A stretch of 64,000 nucleotides of DNA from Arthrospira sp. PCC 9108 (GCA_016745315.1 CP066886.1:3906501-3970500); one strand, 5' to 3'. Numbered from the stretch's first letter, positions 29,057-38,048 are shown. Numbers and translations are program-made. Notes: generated from the letters alone by a model not told the origin.

Positions 29057-29424
29057 GATGATTGCTGCTCATGTTGCCCTTGAGCTTGGCTAATGGTTTC
29101 ATCCACAAATTTTAGAGATAAGTTACCCAATCGAATTTGTTGTTCGGTTTCGTCCTCGTCTGGGTCTTCATCTTCAGGAATCGAATCACTTAGGACAGGT
29201 CGGAGAGCTTGGAGAATTGAACTATATTGGTGTTCTTTACACCATTTTGTAATGGCTCGTGCTATGATTTTAATGTCATCATTGGCTTGAGCGAGGCCCG
29301 CTTGCAGTTCCGGTAAATTTTCCCAAGCTGTAGGGGGGATAATCGCACTTTCCGATTTTTTGCTTTCTCGATGCAGAAGCAGTAAGAAAGCCCGCACAAT
29401 TCGTTCTCTTTCAGATGTGGGCAT
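29053..29424 (-). CDS. small acidic cassette protein (copy B)
   Basis: A 123-residue helical protein with a strongly acidic stretch (SIPEDEDPDEDETEQQ). GAGG lies about 7 nt before the ATG. It is the first gene of a two-gene pair with the large protein. A paralogous position is held by 42076-42435, with similar size, a helical plan and a KWCKEHQ / KSWCNEYQ match. I do not recognise a named family. A role as adaptor or inhibitor for the large protein is a guess from the gene order. Confidence 0.65.
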   Translation of the reverse strand: MPTSERERIVRAFLLLLHRESKKSESAIIPPTAWENLPELQAGLAQANDDIKIIARAITKWCKEHQYSSILQALRPVLSDSIPEDEDPDEDETEQQIRLGNLSLKFVDETISQAQGQHEQQSS

Positions 29425-29482
29425 GGTCTAACCTCATCATGGCTAACTGTATTGTAAGGCGATCGCCGTAAAACCAATAATT

Positions 29483-29974
29483 TTAATCAGGCTCTTGGGC
29501 AAGGGTTAAGACACGCTGATAAAGTTGGGGGCTGACGCGAAAACCAGCCTCGTTGATCAGCGCATCCATAATAGGTTTAACCTGGGGGATGAGGTTTCTT
29601 TGTTTGGCAACCAGCAGAATGCCCAGGATACCAATGATAGACAGCCCTAACCGCAGAGCTTCTTGCCGTCCCAAGCGTTCATCAATCAGTAGATCATCCG
29701 CTTGTAGCTCCAGTGCCAAGGCGATCGCATTTGCTTCTCCAGCATCTAATCCTCGTTCTTGTTGCAGTTGGTTCGCGAGTTGGGAGTGGGTGAGGGGTTG
29801 GGTTTGAATCCAGCCGACTTGGAGAATAGCTGGAATGATAGGATTGCGGGCGGCTGCTAGTTCTCTAGCCACAACGTCAGGAATAATCACCCTTTGATAA
29901 ATTGCTTCTAGCAACCAAAGATGATTAACAATAGCAAGATTGGAAACAGCAGACGTATCGCTCACAACAATCAT
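29483..29974 (-). CDS. DUF3368 PIN-like toxin
   Basis: A 163-residue PIN-fold protein. PIN acidic residues appear in VVSDTSAVSNL (N-terminal Asp), RGLDAGEANAIALA and DDLLIDERLGRQEA. DUF3368 proteins are usually paired with UPF0175 antitoxins and are predicted RNases. That pairing is seen here, with the upstream antitoxin gene overlapping by 4 bp. Confidence 0.85.
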   Translation of the reverse strand: MIVVSDTSAVSNLAIVNHLWLLEAIYQRVIIPDVVARELAAARNPIIPAILQVGWIQTQPLTHSQLANQLQQERGLDAGEANAIALALELQADDLLIDERLGRQEALRLGLSIIGILGILLVAKQRNLIPQVKPIMDALINEAGFRVSPQLYQRVLTLAQEPD

Positions 29975-30222
29975 AACCAGCCGCGATCGCGCAGGTGCTG
30001 GACATCCTGTTCAAAATCTGCTACATCGTAGTGAACACAGATGCCACGCTCTGCCAGCAGCTTTTGAAACTCCATAATCTCCATCGCCGCAATAGTGCTG
30101 GCACGGCTGAGAGAAACCCGCTCTTGTTCAAACAGGGCCACCGCAATTTCCCTAAGCCAGTCCTTCTGATTAAAGGTTTCAGTTTGGCTAAGGCTATCCG
30201 GTAGATTCAGAGTAATTTGCAT
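29971..30222 (-). CDS. UPF0175 antitoxin
   Basis: An 83-residue protein starting MQITLNLPDSL. The ATG at 30222 follows GGGAGGG at a good distance. UPF0175 proteins are ribbon-helix-helix/HTH-like antitoxins. The motifs EIAVALFEQERVSLSRAS and EFQKLLAERGI are typical. It precedes and overlaps the DUF3368 toxin gene. It probably represses its own operon. Confidence 0.85.
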   Translation of the reverse strand: MQITLNLPDSLSQTETFNQKDWLREIAVALFEQERVSLSRASTIAAMEIMEFQKLLAERGICVHYDVADFEQDVQHLRDRGWL

Positions 30223-30304
30223 CCGCTCACCCTCCCACACTCACATTAATTTTCTGGGTCAACTGTCAGGATGAGCCTTTTCCCGGCTCGCGCTCCTGAC
30301 TCAA

Positions 30305-30453
30305 TTATAATCCCGCCGCCGTAAACCCTGACCAATAATAGGCATTAGCAAAGGGGGGGGGTCATCAAATAAACTCAAATAGTCTTCCACCGCTTCCATT
30401 CCTTCCTCCGTCGCCTAATGGTCATATTTCAGCCAGTCAAGAACACCAGAACT
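30305..30453 (-). pseudogene. fossil 3' end of a TPR-CHAT gene
   Basis: The minus strand reads VLDWLKYDH, a stop, then ATEEGMEAVEDYLSLFDD, and, after a frameshift in a C9 run, PPFANAYYWSGFTAAGL. This matches the end of the intact CHAT protein at 32507 (LDWLKHEQKATEEEVEEVED, then FANAYYWSAFTAIGN). Only the last 50 or so codons remain. It abuts the stop codon of the HNH-like gene. Confidence 0.75.
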
Positions 30454-31485
30454 TTAATCTCTACTTTCAGGTAATGTCCGTTGTACTTGAGCCAATTTAA
30501 ACATGAGAACTCTTTGCTTATTATGCAAGGTTAAGATTAATTCATGCTTGTCGGGATAGCGCCACTCCACATAATCAATGAAGTCATCGATTGTACAAGT
30601 TTTTTGGGTTCCTCCATTCCATTGATGAAAATCTTCATGCAGTCTTTTGTCAATTGTTAAAATGTTATCTGGATCGGCGCTGAGAAAATGATAAGCATTT
30701 TTGTCATAAAGATGATGACCAACCAGTTCAATCCGTTGGTTATACTTATCTCTAACAACACCCGTCACCTGACAAGTTTTTTGATCTCTATTTTTGGCGA
30801 AGTTCATAGCTTGCTCAATCTGTTTTGGCTCTGGAGAAGGCGCGATCGCCAGAAATTCTAATACCGGAGGAGCCACTTCACTCACCCGTTTACAATAAGC
30901 CCGCCTCTCCTCTGAGCGCAATTTCAAGGACAATTCTATACTGAGTTTTTCTAAGCCAGACAAAGAGAAGAATCTCATGCCGTCATAATCTTCAAAGTCT
31001 ATATTCATTCTCATGGGAAAATCCGATCTTTGAATATCTCTAAACGCCTGCTCTAACCTGGAGGAAGTGGTAATAAATATCCGTACTACATCTTCTCGAT
31101 TAAGCCAGTGACGTTTATTTCTGGAAACTAGAGAAGAAGTATTTTCATACAGCGCCCTCCGAATCTTTGCATCTATTTGATTGACGCTGTATTTATCTAG
31201 TAATGCAATCACTCTTTTGAGGGAAATCTGAGTGGCATCGCCTCTCAAATCCAGATAACTGGCAATAGCCAAAGCTCCTTCCCGGGAAAAAATCCTAATC
31301 GGTTGTTGCTTAGTTACATAATTTTGAACCACAAAATGTAACCATTCTTTGAGTCGAATACTTTCATCAGTCGATGCTTGTAGAAAATCAACTATTTCGT
31401 CTAAACCTTGTTGAGTTAGTTCTAAAGATTCAGCCAGTTTTATTTCTTCAATATAAAAAATTTCTCTATCAAAAGGCATCTTCAA
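30454..31485 (-). CDS. HNH-like nuclease with long N-terminal helical region
   Basis: A 343-residue protein. The C-terminal part has a likely HNH / His-Me finger: CQVTGVVRDKYNQ, VGHHLYDKNAYHF, DPDNILTID and RLHEDFHQW supply the paired His, the Asn and a late His. The N-terminal 230 residues are helical and charged (REGALAIASYLDLRGD, NKRHWLNREDVVRIFITTSS) and not recognised. The start overlaps the J-domain gene by 4 bp, so the two are translationally coupled. A DNA-cleaving effector is plausible. Fossil pieces of a CHAT gene lie on both sides. Confidence 0.65.
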   Translation of the reverse strand: MKMPFDREIFYIEEIKLAESLELTQQGLDEIVDFLQASTDESIRLKEWLHFVVQNYVTKQQPIRIFSREGALAIASYLDLRGDATQISLKRVIALLDKYSVNQIDAKIRRALYENTSSLVSRNKRHWLNREDVVRIFITTSSRLEQAFRDIQRSDFPMRMNIDFEDYDGMRFFSLSGLEKLSIELSLKLRSEERRAYCKRVSEVAPPVLEFLAIAPSPEPKQIEQAMNFAKNRDQKTCQVTGVVRDKYNQRIELVGHHLYDKNAYHFLSADPDNILTIDKRLHEDFHQWNGGTQKTCTIDDFIDYVEWRYPDKHELILTLHNKQRVLMFKLAQVQRTLPESRD

Positions 31486-32033
31486 AATCCAGCAATTATA
31501 CTCTTGTACATATTTTCCACTTGCTCAAAAATTGCTCTGTCACCCGTTACCAAATTGTCAGGATGATAAATTTTCGATAATTGATAGTAGGCCATTTTGA
31601 CATCATTCTTGGTAGCGGTTTTGGGATCTAGCCCAAATACCTGCCAGGGTTTAAAGTATTTAAAAATATCAATTCCATTAATACAACCATATCCTTCCTG
31701 GCTTTGCTCATGGGGAAGAATACCCACAAACTTTCGATAGAGTGTTTCCCAGGTTAGTTGTAAGCGAAAGTCTAACTTGTCCATGCCATCAGTAGCCATC
31801 CTGAATGCACCAGATTTTTTCAACTCCGATGTATCCTTGACACTAAACCGCTCATAAATAGCTTTTTTTAGCTCATGAGTCTTCAGCGAATGAGCTTTAT
31901 TGCTTGACTTTTGCTGTGATATCTCAAGAACGAAATAGGCAAACTTCTCCAAAAGTTTGGAGTCAACTTGCCTGACTTGAGCAAGACGATCTATCTCAGT
32001 CTTTACTTCTGGATCTAGAACTACCTGGGGCAT
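31482..32033 (-). CDS. protein with C-terminal J-domain
   Basis: A 183-residue protein. Residues 124-183 form a J-domain (PWQVFGLDPKTATKNDVKMAY, YQLSKIYHPDN) with the HPD motif at about 157-159 that stimulates Hsp70 ATPase. The J-domain is at the C-terminus, unlike classical DnaJ. The first 120 residues are helical and unrecognised. No Gly/Phe or zinc-finger regions exist. It is the first gene of a pair with the HNH-like protein, so the J-domain may recruit DnaK to control or assemble that nuclease, which is inference. Confidence 0.7.
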   Translation of the reverse strand: MPQVVLDPEVKTEIDRLAQVRQVDSKLLEKFAYFVLEISQQKSSNKAHSLKTHELKKAIYERFSVKDTSELKKSGAFRMATDGMDKLDFRLQLTWETLYRKFVGILPHEQSQEGYGCINGIDIFKYFKPWQVFGLDPKTATKNDVKMAYYQLSKIYHPDNLVTGDRAIFEQVENMYKSIIAGF

Positions 32034-32084
32034 GGGAGTACCACCACAACTTTATCTTATTAATTATACCAAGACCTTCATGGT

Positions 32085-32205
32085 AAGTCGAAGAAAGTGC
32101 TTGTGGCAAAAAGGTTTCGTATTCTGCGGGTGTTATCTCGCTGTGGGATAACTGCGTTACCCCTGCCCTAAAAACGCCCCCACCTGCTGCGCCACATAAA
32201 GTGGG
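32085..32205 (-). pseudogene. fossil of the TPR-CHAT N-terminal linker
   Basis: The plus strand here (AAGGTTTCGTATTCTGCGGG, then CCTAAAAACGCC and CTGCTGCGCCACAT) matches the region near 35755-35920 inside the intact CHAT gene, which encodes PAEYETFLQEAI and the preceding linker. No open frame remains. With the 3' fossil at 30305 it brackets the J-domain/HNH pair. Confidence 0.6.
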
Positions 32206-32227
32206 AAGGGTCTGACCTGATCATGGC

Positions 32228-32455
32228 TCAACTCTCCCACATTATAACCCTTTGAGCTTTGCTAGTCTGAAGTACCTTTAACATGGTATCTGCTGCCTCA
32301 TCTGCATCATAAGGCGACCATACCGGGTAAGCTTGGTCAGGTTTAATCAGATCCGCTTCTTCTTGGGCGAGTTCTGAAATGAGAAGCTGCATGAGATAGA
32401 ACTTGTCTGAACGGCTCAGTCCCTTCAAGGTTGAGATTAATTCTAAGCAAACCAT
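32228..32455 (-). CDS. small antitoxin-like protein
   Basis: A 75-residue protein (LISTLKGLSRSDKFYLMQLL, then SELAQEEADLIKPDQAYPVW and SPYDADEAADTML). This layout is common in cyanobacteria, often beside toxin genes, and resembles a VapB/DUF2281-like antitoxin. No toxin gene is next to it, so it is an orphan here. It lies between the CHAT linker fossil and the end of the intact CHAT gene. Confidence 0.5.
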   Translation of the reverse strand: MVCLELISTLKGLSRSDKFYLMQLLISELAQEEADLIKPDQAYPVWSPYDADEAADTMLKVLQTSKAQRVIMWES

Positions 32456-32506
32456 TGTAATGACTCAAGTCACGAGAGGTTTGTCTTTCTATTCTCATGA
32501 TACCCA

Positions 32507-35500
32507 TCAATTCCCGATCGCCGTAAACGCTGACCAATAATAGGCATTAGCAAAGGGGGGGTTATCATCAAATAAACTCAAACGGTCTTCCACTTCCTCC
32601 ACTTCCTCCTCCGTCGCCTTCTGCTCATGTTTGAGCCAGTCCAGAATCTCCGCAGAAGATAACCCCCGTAACCAGGTTTGAGCCGCTTGCAGGGCAACTG
32701 TCACCGAGGGATAATCGGGTAAAATTTGATAGAGGCGCAGGGTCACCAGAGTCGCCGCCAGTTCATCCACATTCCAGAGACTGGCGACCACCGTTCGCGC
32801 TCCCGCGTAGAAAAAAGCACTGGATAATCCCACATAGTCATCCGTGTGGGAGGTTTCCACCAAGCCCGTTTTGCAAGCCGACAGCACCAGCAGGCGACAG
32901 AGGGGAATATTCAGACCGTTGAAAATCTCCAGAAACGTCAGCTTTTCCCCATTCGCCAATTTCAGATAGGCGTTGAGGGGGTTAGCCTCGTCAAATTCAC
33001 CGTGACAGCCAAAATGGACGGCGTGACTCTGCTCAAGGAAGGTTTGGGTGTGGGGTTGGGTTAAATTCGCCCGGGTAGCTTGGTCGCGACGCAAGACTTG
33101 ATGGGGGCTGAATTGGCGCAGTAAGAGTTCCACCCCCCACTCCGCATAGTCCAGGTCTTCCGTCGGGTTTTGAATCGCGAAGAAGGGGACCGTTTCCCGG
33201 TTGAGGGGGGGACGCTGCTGGAGGTTGTTGAGAATTTGACAACTGGGGGCATATTGCACCGGGAACCAGTCTTGCAGGCATTGGCCCTCACCCCCAGAAG
33301 GCGAGGGGAGAGAGACGGGGAGAGCGTGGAGGGGGATGAGGTGCAGTTCCCGGTGGGGAATCAGGATGAGGTGTTGAATCTCCGATAATTCAGCCAGAAT
33401 GCGGGGGAGTTGCAGGGCGGCGCTGAGGGTTTCCAGGTGTTGGGGGAGTTTCTGTTCCCAAGTGTCTTGTTTTTTGTAGTCGCTGCGGTAGTCCTGGAGG
33501 GCTTGGTCGAGGTGTTGGCGGTCTTCGGCGCTGAAGGGGTGGGGGGTAATCTGGATTTGCTCGTCTCGGCGGGTGACCAGGAAGGCGTAAAACCCGGATT
33601 CCGCTTCGGTGGGGAGATACCACTCGATGAGGGCGGTTTGGGGCGGCAGGAGGCGGCGCAAGTCCGGGAGTTGGGCGGGGACTTGTTGGGTGAGGGTAAA
33701 GTTGGGGTCGTCGAGTTCCTTGAGCAGGTCTTGGAATTGCTGGTTAGCGGCTTGGAGTTGTTGGCGGATGAGGGTTTCGGGTGAGGGTTGGTTGGGGTGT
33801 TTTTCGGTGGTGGGGGTGAGGGTGTCGCTGGAGGTGTAGGCGAGTTGTTGTTGGTAGCTGGCGATTTGACGGCGCAGGTCGCTGATGCGTTGTTTTTGGG
33901 CGGCGGTGGCGTTTTTGGGGTAGAGGTTGGCGCTGTCGAGGAGTTCGAGGAGGGTGCGGGATTTACTGCGTTCGACGGTGAGCAGGGCTTGGGCGTAGTC
34001 TTGGTGGTTGATGCAGGCTTGCACCATTTTTTGATAGATATCAAGGGAGTTGGCGATGAGTTCCCGTTTGGTGGCTTCGGAGGTCGCCCAGTAGCGGCTT
34101 TGTTCGATGGCAAGGATGGCTTGGTTGTAGCCTTCGATGGCAATCTCCCAGTTTTGGAGGTTGTAGCCGAGGTTGCCGAGGTTGCGTCCGGTTCCGAGGC
34201 AGTTTAGGGGGAAGGAGGAGGGGGTATGAACTTCTAGGGCAGCTTTGTAGCAGCGAATGGCGGCGGCGGCTTGGCCTTGTCGCTGGTAGGCAGTCCCCAA
34301 GTTATTTTGTGTCCCTGCCCATTTTTCGGGAAAGGCGCTGCGCGTGTAGACTTCTAAGGCAGCTTGGAGGTAGCGAATCGCCTCCTCCATATTATCGGCT
34401 CGCTCTCCCCGGATGCGATACCAGTAGGCATTCCCCAAGTTATTTTGCGTTTCTGCCCAATCTTCGGGAAAGGCGCTGCGGGTTCTGACTTCTAAAGCAG
34501 CTTCATAGTAAGCTATGGCCTTCTCTAGGTTCTCTGCCCGCTCTCCCCGGATGCGGTTATTGTAGGCAACTGCCAAGTTATTTTGCGTTTTTGCCCATTG
34601 TTCGGCAAAGGCGCTGCGCGTGTAGACTTCTAAGGCGGCTTGGTAGCGGCGAATTGCCTCCTCGATATTGTCGGCTCGCTCTCCCCGGATGCGGTCATCG
34701 TAGGCATTCCCCAAGTTCATTTGAGTCATTGCCCATTGTTCGGGAAAGGCGCTGCCCGTGTAGACTTCTAAGGCGGCTTGGTAGCGGCGAATCGCCTCCT
34801 CGATATTGTCGGCTCGCTCTCCCCGGATGCGGTCATCGTAGGCATTCCCCAAGTTCATTTGAGTCATTGCCCAATCTTTGGGAAAGGCGGTGCGGGTGTA
34901 GACTTCTAAGGCGGCTTGGTAGCGGCGAATGGCCTCCTCGATATTGTCGGCTCGCTCTCCCCGGATGCGATACAAGTAGGCAACTGCCAAATTATTTTGC
35001 ATACTTGCCCAGTCTTCTGGGTAGTCACTGCGGGTGTAAACTTCTAAAGCGGCTTCATAGTAGCCAATTGCTTGTTCCAGATTCTCGGCACGCTCTCCCT
35101 GGATACGATCAGAGTATGCACTCCCCAGGTTATTTTGTGTCGCTGCCCAGTTTTCTGAGTAGTCGCTGCGGGTTCTGACTTCTAAAGCAGCTTCATAGTA
35201 AGCTATGGCCTTCTCTAGATTCTCTGCCCGTTCTCCCCGGATGCGATCAGAGTAAGCAATTCCCAAGCCATTTTGCGTGGTTGCCCAGTCTTCTGGGTAG
35301 TCACTGCGGGTTCTGACTTCTAAAGCAGCTTCATAGTAAGCTATGGCCTTCTCTAGATTCTCTGCCCGTTCTCCCCGGATGCGTTGCCGGTAGGCACTCC
35401 CCAGGTTATTTTGCATGGTTGCCCAGACAGTTGGGCGATTTTGCTTCTCAGAGGGAGCTAGCGATGCTCCTGGAAATCCTGTCATAATTCCCAATACACG

Positions 35501-36115
35501 CTCCTGGCTATCAAAATAAGCGAGAGCTTCCGTATAGATGGCTATCACAATCTCTAGATTAATCGCCTGTTGACCCAGAGGAAAATTTAGCAACAAATTC
35601 GCAAAATTAAACAGATCAGAAATCTTGTTGCTTCTTGCAAAGGTTGGAATAAAGGCAATCAAATCATCATTAAGTATGGCCTCTTGACTGCCGAGGAAGT
35701 GGTAAACAACGGATGGGTCAAAACCACTTTCATTGCTCAACCGAATCGCTTCTTGCAAAAAAGTTTCGTATTCTGCGGGTATCATTTCGCTTTGAGATGA
35801 CTGCCCTTCGCTTTGGTATGGCTGCGCCGTCTCCAGCCCTAAAAACGCCTCAAGCCGCTGCGCTACATTCTGCAAAAACTGCGCCCGCCCCAAAAACGCT
35901 TCAACCTGCTGCGCCATATCCTGCAAAAACTTTGCTAGGTCGTCTTTTCCCTCTTCCCGAAACTGTAGTGCTACCAACTTGCACACCTGCACAAACCCCT
36001 CATCTGCCAACTCCATATGACCATCGAGGATTTGTAGTTCTTCCCCACTGGGACATTCGAGGAGTTCTTGAATCAGGGAGAGATAAGCCTGCACTCTTTG
36101 TTCATCCATAGCCAC
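32507..36115 (-). CDS. TPR-CHAT protein (putative caspase-like protease), copy 1
   Basis: A 1202-residue protein. A helical N-terminal region (MAMDEQRVQAYLSLIQELLE) and linker lead into about eight 46-residue tetratricopeptide-like units (AIAYYEAALEVRTRSDYPED, then WATTQNNLGSAYSDRIRGER). The last 350 residues form a CHAT domain (caspase HetF-associated with TPRs). The candidate catalytic His is in VHFGCHGEF and the Cys in LVLSACKTGL, followed by ASLWNVDELA. CHAT proteins are clan CD proteases. Some bacterial members cut gasdermins or other effectors during anti-phage responses. The target here is unknown. The TPR units are very alike in DNA, so the number may vary between strains. Pieces of both ends of this gene recur as fossils nearby. 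Confidence 0.88.
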   Translation of the reverse strand: MAMDEQRVQAYLSLIQELLECPSGEELQILDGHMELADEGFVQVCKLVALQFREEGKDDLAKFLQDMAQQVEAFLGRAQFLQNVAQRLEAFLGLETAQPYQSEGQSSQSEMIPAEYETFLQEAIRLSNESGFDPSVVYHFLGSQEAILNDDLIAFIPTFARSNKISDLFNFANLLLNFPLGQQAINLEIVIAIYTEALAYFDSQERVLGIMTGFPGASLAPSEKQNRPTVWATMQNNLGSAYRQRIRGERAENLEKAIAYYEAALEVRTRSDYPEDWATTQNGLGIAYSDRIRGERAENLEKAIAYYEAALEVRTRSDYSENWAATQNNLGSAYSDRIQGERAENLEQAIGYYEAALEVYTRSDYPEDWASMQNNLAVAYLYRIRGERADNIEEAIRRYQAALEVYTRTAFPKDWAMTQMNLGNAYDDRIRGERADNIEEAIRRYQAALEVYTGSAFPEQWAMTQMNLGNAYDDRIRGERADNIEEAIRRYQAALEVYTRSAFAEQWAKTQNNLAVAYNNRIRGERAENLEKAIAYYEAALEVRTRSAFPEDWAETQNNLGNAYWYRIRGERADNMEEAIRYLQAALEVYTRSAFPEKWAGTQNNLGTAYQRQGQAAAAIRCYKAALEVHTPSSFPLNCLGTGRNLGNLGYNLQNWEIAIEGYNQAILAIEQSRYWATSEATKRELIANSLDIYQKMVQACINHQDYAQALLTVERSKSRTLLELLDSANLYPKNATAAQKQRISDLRRQIASYQQQLAYTSSDTLTPTTEKHPNQPSPETLIRQQLQAANQQFQDLLKELDDPNFTLTQQVPAQLPDLRRLLPPQTALIEWYLPTEAESGFYAFLVTRRDEQIQITPHPFSAEDRQHLDQALQDYRSDYKKQDTWEQKLPQHLETLSAALQLPRILAELSEIQHLILIPHRELHLIPLHALPVSLPSPSGGEGQCLQDWFPVQYAPSCQILNNLQQRPPLNRETVPFFAIQNPTEDLDYAEWGVELLLRQFSPHQVLRRDQATRANLTQPHTQTFLEQSHAVHFGCHGEFDEANPLNAYLKLANGEKLTFLEIFNGLNIPLCRLLVLSACKTGLVETSHTDDYVGLSSAFFYAGARTVVASLWNVDELAATLVTLRLYQILPDYPSVTVALQAAQTWLRGLSSAEILDWLKHEQKATEEEVEEVEDRLSLFDDNPPFANAYYWSAFTAIGN

Positions 36116-36174
36116 ACACCGGGTTAGGGGACACCATCCCGATTTTACCCCATCCCCGCCACTGAGAAACCTGG

Positions 36175-36372
36175 TTACCGAAGACCTCTGATTTTCCGTA
36201 AATTCTCCAAAAACTCCTCCCGCGTCACCGACTCTAAAACATCACGCCGCTCCTGGGTATAATCTCCCTGACCCCAACCCATTTGTTGCAAAAAGCGAAT
36301 TGCATCAGACTGTCCCAAATGATTAACTAAAATCTGATAGCCTTTTTCTCTTAACTCTACTGCATTCATCAT
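36175..36372 (-). CDS. antitoxin-like protein paired with PIN toxin
   Basis: A 65-residue protein (NAVELREKGYQILVNHLGQS, then FLQQMGWGQGDYTQERRDVL). Similar small proteins are found next to PIN genes in cyanobacteria. It lies 16 bp downstream of the PIN gene on the same strand. In this pair the toxin gene comes first, the reverse of the usual vapBC order. Confidence 0.6.
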   Translation of the reverse strand: MMNAVELREKGYQILVNHLGQSDAIRFLQQMGWGQGDYTQERRDVLESVTREEFLENLRKIRGLR

Positions 36373-36388
36373 CCATAACTCCTGATTA

Positions 36389-36838
36389 TTACCCCTGTAA
36401 AACCTGAATCAGCCAAACCACCGGATTGCTAATAGCAACCTTTAATTGAGATGCGTACCTGCGAGCCGTTTTGAGCAGGCGATCATCAGTAGAAAGAAAA
36501 ATATCTGCCCCAGTCGCTTCAGCACAAGCCAGATGAAAAGAATCGAACAGCCCAAACCCAAATCCTTCTAATTGTTGTGAACGTTCCTCCACCGTCGGAT
36601 TAATGTCTTGCATCTGGGTTGCTAACGCCAAAAGACTAAGGATGCTCGTTTTTTTCTCCAGATTTCGCATTTTTTCCAGTTCCACAGCGATCGCTTCACT
36701 CGAAATGAGTTGCCATTCTCCCGTGCGAACTCGTTCCAGAATAGCTAAAACTGAGTCTCCCTCTAGCCGAACCCGTTCCTGCGCCCAGTCATCAAAAGGG
36801 CGATTGAGACAACACACATCTAAATATACCGCAACCAT
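36389..36838 (-). CDS. PIN-domain toxin (VapC-like RNase)
   Basis: A 149-residue PIN protein with acidic positions in VAVYLDVCCLNRPFDD, FGLFDSFHLACAEATGADIF and LSTDDRLLKTA. The start at 36838 (GGGGG upstream) is preferred to 36853. VapC-type PIN proteins are Mg-dependent RNases that cut tRNA or rRNA. The small gene downstream is its likely antitoxin. A second pair with the same order lies at 38444-39092. Confidence 0.75.
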   Translation of the reverse strand: MVAVYLDVCCLNRPFDDWAQERVRLEGDSVLAILERVRTGEWQLISSEAIAVELEKMRNLEKKTSILSLLALATQMQDINPTVEERSQQLEGFGFGLFDSFHLACAEATGADIFLSTDDRLLKTARRYASQLKVAISNPVVWLIQVLQG

Positions 36839-36849
36839 CCAACCCCCTA

Positions 36850-37004
36850 ACATTAGCTACCACCAACTCCCACGCCTGTACAAAACTCTCATCCAGCAAC
36901 TCCAGGTGACGGTTAAGGATTTGCGGCTCTTCCCCACTGGTACAGGTCAGCAGTTCTTGAATCAGGGAGGGATAAGCCTGTACAAGCCTTTCATCCATCG
37001 CCAC
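36850..37004 (-). pseudogene. fossil 5' end of a TPR-CHAT gene
   Basis: The frame from 37004 reads MAMDERLVQAYPSLIQELLT followed by CTSGEEPQILNRHLELLDES, a close match to the first 50 residues of the CHAT protein at 32507 (MAMDEQRVQAYLSLIQELLE). It then runs out into unrelated residues at the PIN gene. Only the N-terminal helical module survives. Confidence 0.7.
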
Positions 37005-37044
37005 ACCATCAGCAAAGACATCCCCCCCATTTTAACCCCCCAAC

Positions 37045-37350
37045 CCAGAAATCGGATTGCACTCATCCCCTCATTTCCCCCCAAACTCTCCCAAAAACCC
37101 GGTTTCCGCCCTCAATCCTGAAACCGGGTTTCTTGCACCGACCCATTTCCCACTACAGCACCCCTGAAACCCGGTTTCTTTCCCCCCACTAGCCAAGAAA
37201 CCGGGTTGCGCTCATCCCCTCATTTCCCCCCTAAACCCTCCCAAAAACCCGGTTTCCGCCCTCAAACCTGAAACCGGGTTTCTTGCACCGACCCATTTCC
37301 CACTACAGCATCCCTGAAACCCGGTTTCTTTCCCCCCACTAGCCAAGAAA
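37045..37350. repeat. tandem 150-bp duplication built from GAAACCGGGTTTC elements
   Basis: Two near-identical 149-150-bp units (about 37045-37193 and 37194-37343). Each holds CTCATCCCCTCATTT, an AAACCCGGTTTCC, a GAAACCGGGTTTCTTGCACC and a GAAACCCGGTTTCTTT element. The core is close to a palindrome. Further single copies of the core lie at about 38258, 39314, 39358, 40076, 40162, 42508, 49000, 49050, 50090 and 50137. The block fills the gap between two toxin-antitoxin modules. No gene is supported in it. Confidence 0.8.
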
Positions 37351-37440
37351 TCGCCTTTCACCGCTACAGCCCCCCGGCCTCTCATCCCCCGCTTCTCCCT
37401 AAATAGTACAATCAACATAACCCCACAATTGAGGTCAATG

Positions 37441-37662
37441 ATGAGTCCCCTCCTAGAAAAAGTCTTAGCAGAAGTCACCCAACTCGATCGCCAAGAGCAG
37501 TTGCAACTCGTCTCCTACTTAATTACCCAGTGGCAACAACAGCCGAACCTATTTGTAGACAAAAAAATCAGCCGTAAAAATTTATTTGGTTGTATGCAGG
37601 GCAAAATCAAGATTGCCGAAGACTTCAACGCACCCCTTAATGATTTTGCTGAGTATATGTGA
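37441..37662 (+). CDS. antitoxin (DUF2281/VapB-like)
   Basis: A 73-residue protein (SPLLEKVLAEVTQLDRQEQL). I chose the ATG at 37441 because GAGG lies 6 nt upstream. Others at 37429 (TTG) and 37438 are possible. The toxin gene starts on the last base of its stop codon, so the two are coupled. It should bind and neutralise the PIN protein and repress the operon. Confidence 0.7.
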   Translation: MSPLLEKVLAEVTQLDRQEQLQLVSYLITQWQQQPNLFVDKKISRKNLFGCMQGKIKIAEDFNAPLNDFAEYM

Positions 37663-38048
37663 TGCGCTTATTGTTAGATACACACATCTTTATTTGGCTG
37701 ATAGACGGCAACCCAAAACTTAGCCAAACCGCAAGGCAAGCCATCGAAGATGAAAGTAACACGTTGCATCTAAGTATTGTTAGCCTCTGGGAAATAACCA
37801 TTAAAACTAGCCTCGGTAAACTCGAACTGGCAATCCCACTCGAACAAATTGTTATCAATTTTATTCTTCCCAGCGATATTGAAATTCTACCCATTCATCT
37901 GCCGCACTTATTGATATTACAAACGTTACCTTTCCATCATCGAGATCCGTTTGACCGATTATTAATTTCCCAAGCCAAATCTGAAACTTTAACCTTAGTA
38001 TCAGAAGATGGTAGGTTTGAGCAGTATGAAGTAGAAATACTTTGGTAG
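37662..38048 (+). CDS. VapC-type PIN toxin
   Basis: A 128-residue PIN-domain RNase with the typical start MRLLLDTHIFIWLIDG and LSIVSLWEITIKTSLGKL. The late acidic block is FHHRDPFDRLLISQA, followed by LVSEDGRFEQY. It overlaps the antitoxin stop by one base (TGATG). Together they form a complete vapBC-like module on the plus strand among minus-strand genes. Confidence 0.85.
   Translation: MRLLLDTHIFIWLIDGNPKLSQTARQAIEDESNTLHLSIVSLWEITIKTSLGKLELAIPLEQIVINFILPSDIEILPIHLPHLLILQTLPFHHRDPFDRLLISQAKSETLTLVSEDGRFEQYEVEILW

Noticed and set aside
33361..34207. Long open frames antisense to the TPR-CHAT genes (for example 33361-34143 in another frame, 33788-34207 plus, 45568-46608)
   Set aside because: They are GC-rich shadow frames with low-complexity Pro/Ser/Thr or Gly/Val products lying over well-supported CHAT coding sequence.
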